Positions 9,132-11,190 of a stretch of 11,190 nt of DNA are shown here, piece after piece. The stretch is from Ophiosphaerella korrae (taxonomy: Eukaryota > Ascomycota > Dothideomycetes > Pleosporales > Phaeosphaeriaceae), in NCBI GenBank assembly GCA_028456385.1, contig JALNQF010000914.1, positions 1-11,190 on the forward strand, read 5' to 3'. Positions within the stretch are counted from its first letter, which is position 1; each line of letters begins with the position of its first letter. Made by a program: the position numbers and the translations under genes. The notes under the pieces are model-generated. The model did not search any database. It worked only from the letters and a program-made list of their open reading frames with translations, and was not told the origin of the DNA.

Positions 9132-9195
9132 TAGTAGTAATCTATAATTACGTATAAATAGATTAGTAGTAATCTATAGTATTGTATAAATAGAT
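9132..9195 (+). repeat. Two 32-bp tandem repeats in the 3' LTR
   Basis: Units 9132-9163 and 9164-9195 match the 5' LTR array. The second unit corresponds to 5' unit 4, differing by three transitions. Confidence 0.9.
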
Positions 9196-9357
9196 TAATA
9201 TAAGTATATAGTTAATAGGATACGTATTATTAGGATAGTATTAGTAATCTAATCTTTAACCTAGAACGCTAATACTTAATATTATATATATAAATTAACT
9301 ATTATTTATAGTTATTACTAATTACTATATAAACTTTTATTATTACCTTGCAATCTA

Positions 9358-9379
9358 CTAATAACCTAAAGGTTATTAG
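9358..9379 (+). promoter_or_regulatory. Inverted repeat, 3' LTR copy
   Basis: Identical to 2822-2843: 9-bp arms CTAATAACC and GGTTATTAG around TAAA. It is unchanged in both copies although bases just downstream differ between the LTRs. Confidence 0.6.
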
Positions 9380-9406
9380 GAAGTCGACCCTAGTATACCT
9401 ATTACA

Positions 9407-9411
9407 CTCTT
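9407..9411. repeat. Target-site duplication, right copy (CTCTT)
   Basis: Exact match to 2406-2410. Reading the minus strand from here through one CTCTT into position 2405 keeps the copia frame, which confirms the insertion point. Confidence 0.93.
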
Positions 9412-9775
9412 TCTAAGCTACTTATTTAAAGAGCTACCTATATAAGTATATATATAAGTACTTCTAATTTTGTAGTAGTAGTAAGAGCTTATCTTAATAT
9501 AGATAAGCTTATAGTTATAGCTTAAGCTAAGTAGCTACTATAATTATAGTATTTACTATAGCGAGCTCTATATTTAGGTTATAGTCTATTAGTACTTATA
9601 GGAGTAGCTTATTTAGTATACTACTCTATTTACTCTACTTAGGTTTATATAATAATAAGGAAGCGCTTAAGCTTTTAGTACTATTATCTAGCTTATTATT
9701 TTAGAGTCTTTAGCTTAATTACGTTAGCGCTAGCTATTACTAGCGTATATACTACTAATAAGCTCTAACTATATT

Positions 9776-9857
9776 ATTTAGAGCTATATAAGATATAGCT
9801 ACTTAATAAGAAATAGTATTTACTTTATTTAGAGCTATAGAAGCTATAGCTACTTAA
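9776..9857. repeat. Imperfect direct repeat, 51-bp period
   Basis: A 31-base block ATTTAGAGCTATA...CTACTTAA at 9776-9806 recurs at 9827-9857 with a few changes. The 51-bp spacing equals 17 codons, so it keeps the copia reading frame. It lies in the variable linker between integrase and RT. Confidence 0.7.
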
Positions 9858-11190
9858 GGAGAAGTAGTTTAATAAGTAGTAGTTTAATTTAAACTCTTAT
9901 CTATTAGCTACTCTAAGGCGCTCGCTTCTCTAGTTAATTATAATTCCTAAGAGCTTTTAGATACTTTACTATATTAATTTCTATAATTAATATTAGTACC
10001 TATATACTAAACTCTTTTAGGTTTAAGTATTTACTCTAGAGTTTAAAAGCTACTAAGCTTAGGTTACTCTATATAGATTCTATATAGTTTACTAGCTAAG
10101 CTTACTACTTATATAGGATTTACCCTTTATTTTACTAAGATAGCTAGCTAGCTAGCCTAGCTTTTAGTATTATATAGATTTCTACCCTCTAGATTTTACT
10201 CTAGGTACTTACCTTACTAGTTACTTTCTAGGATTTAAGCTACTTCGCGGAGCTAGTTATATATATTATTCTAAGTCTCTTTTATATTACGCGCTATATC
10301 TTTATATAATACGTTAATAAGTTTTTAAATCTCTAGCTTTAGAAGCTCTTAATAAACTTTACTCCTCTTATTATAGAAGAGCTACTTATTAAACGTTATA
10401 TTACGCGTTATAATTACCTAATCTAATTCTAAGACCTATATCCTATATATATTAGATACTCTATATCCTACTAGATATCTAATATAGCCCTAAGGGCTTA
10501 TTTTAAAGCCTCTCTTATTACGCCTAGCTACTTACTCTTTATTAAGTAGATATACTTAGTAGCTATAAGTATATACTCTACTCTAATCTAGCTAAAGGTC
10601 TACTATAGTAGCTTCTACTTACTCTAGCTAATAGTATCTAAAGTACTATCTAAACTAGCTATTAAGTACTATATTAGGAGCTTATATATTATAAGTATAG
10701 CTTAGGCTTATATTATATAGCTACGTAGCTACTTCTACTATCTCTAGCTAGAGCCTTTTTAGTAAGTTAGTACTTATCCTTATCTTAATTACTTTTATTA
10801 TTATTTCTTAACTAGCTCTTTTAGCTCCTCTATTTAGCTTATATATATATACTAGAGAGCTCTTAATTATAATCTCTTTTTATTTAGCCTAAATCTAGAA
10901 GTACGTCTTACTTCTTTATAAGAGCATTACTACTTTATTATCTTACTAGAATACGTATATATATAGCTTATAGTACGTTAGTAGCTACTTTATAAAGCTT
11001 TTAAATACTCTTATTATTTTTTAAAGAGATTTACTTTATAATAAGTATATATAAAGCTTACTACTATACTTATACTTAAGTAGTATAGTCTTATAAGGTA
11101 GACTTTATACAAGATAACTTAATAAAGTAGTTTTAATAATTAACTAAAAAGAGTAAATAGTAGATAAAGCTATCTAAGTAAGTACTAGGT

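Larger units (their letters stand above)
2411..9406 (+). mobile_element. Full-length Ty3/gypsy chromovirus (LTR retrotransposon), RIP-inactivated
   Basis: A complete 6996-bp element, structurally whole but coding-dead. It begins TGTTATAGG and ends CCTATTACA, near-perfect inverted ends with one mismatch. It has LTRs of 460 and 396 bp, a polypurine tract directly before the 3' LTR, and CTCTT duplications on both sides. The internal order is gag, protease, RT, RNase H, integrase and chromodomain, which is the Ty3/gypsy order. The C-terminal chromodomain and the GPY/F-like module place it in the chromovirus branch common in fungi. It sits in opposite orientation inside a Ty1/copia pol gene. All coding damage I traced is transition-type and the long frame shows no net frameshift, so point mutation, not deletion, killed it. 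Confidence 0.95.
9011..9406 (+). repeat. 3' LTR of the chromovirus (396 bp)
   Basis: Same TGTTATAGG start and CCTATTACA end as the 5' LTR. It is 64 bp shorter, with two 32-bp units (9132-9163, 9164-9195) instead of four. The first unit looks like a hybrid of the start of 5' unit 1 and the end of 5' unit 3, pointing to loss of 64 bp by slippage or recombination. It is more mutated than the 5' LTR in its first half but less so at 9351 and 9385-9389. Confidence 0.95.
9407..11190 (-). pseudogene. Ty1/copia pol, 5' half: integrase and linker (RIP-inactivated, runs off the window)
   Basis: One minus-strand frame can be followed from the window end to the chromovirus junction. Near 10800-10850 it reads YKLNRGAKRAS for the integrase motif xxLNGGAERxG, with the catalytic Glu changed to Lys (10820-10822). 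Next comes LEIVEVAT*LYNIS (about 10700-10745), like the family's LWPExVxAAxWLxN. Then YLVGYRVSNIYRI (about 10440-10477) and VIITRNITFNK (about 10385-10420) match the GYLVGYxxSNIYRIW and VxxTRDVTFxE blocks at the copia integrase C-terminus. From about 10380 to 9500 is a linker of low conservation, with a 51-bp repeat at 9776-9857. The end, VA*KEINT, continues into the RT half at 2408. The first catalytic Asp region, protease, Gag and 5' LTR lie beyond 11190. Confidence 0.87.

Noticed and set aside
9011..9406. Solo LTR from a separate insertion
   Set aside because: It adjoins a polypurine tract, pairs with the 5' LTR and shares its CTCTT duplication.
1..11190. AT-rich organellar, viral or bacterial DNA
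   Set aside because: TA excess with CA/TG loss and surviving CpG, plus nested LTR elements with transition-only damage, fits RIP of fungal nuclear repeats. No ribosome binding sites, tRNAs or organelle genes were seen.

Overview
The window is a heavily mutated transposon graveyard with no intact gene. It fits a filamentous ascomycete (Pezizomycotina-type) that practises repeat-induced point mutation (RIP). CpA and TpG are almost erased while TpA is in great excess and CpG survives, and nearly every broken codon is explained by C-to-T or G-to-A changes (CAA/CAG to TAA/TAG, TGG to TAG/TAA, TGT to TAT, GAT to AAT). The family assignments below come from protein motifs read by eye through the stop codons. 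No database search was possible, so the species is not identified.

Layout. (1) Positions 1-911: mutated DNA with a (CTA)n tract and a plus-strand frame unusually poor in stops; not identified. (2) 912-2410, minus strand: reverse transcriptase and RNase H of a Ty1/copia retrotransposon. (3) 2411-9406, plus strand: a complete Ty3/gypsy chromovirus, 6996 bp, with a 460-bp 5' LTR, one continuous gag-pol reading frame (zinc knuckles, protease, RT, RNase H, DD35E integrase, chromodomain), a polypurine tract and a 396-bp 3' LTR, flanked by the 5-bp duplication CTCTT. Its 3' noncoding part holds an apparent antisense fragment of a second copia-like RNase H. (4) 9407-11190, minus strand: integrase and linker of the same Ty1/copia element. 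Removing the chromovirus and one CTCTT joins the two copia halves in one reading frame.

History. The chromovirus jumped into the pol gene of the copia element, in opposite orientation. The copia shell is nearly drained of CpA/TpG, whereas the inserted chromovirus keeps many, mostly in ACA/TGT context. This suggests the shell was mutated more or earlier. The two LTRs of the chromovirus differ, outside their repeat block, by transitions only, as expected if RIP acted after insertion. They also differ by two 32-bp tandem units. Nothing here should be able to make protein: both reverse transcriptases have lost catalytic aspartates and all reading frames carry dozens of stops.
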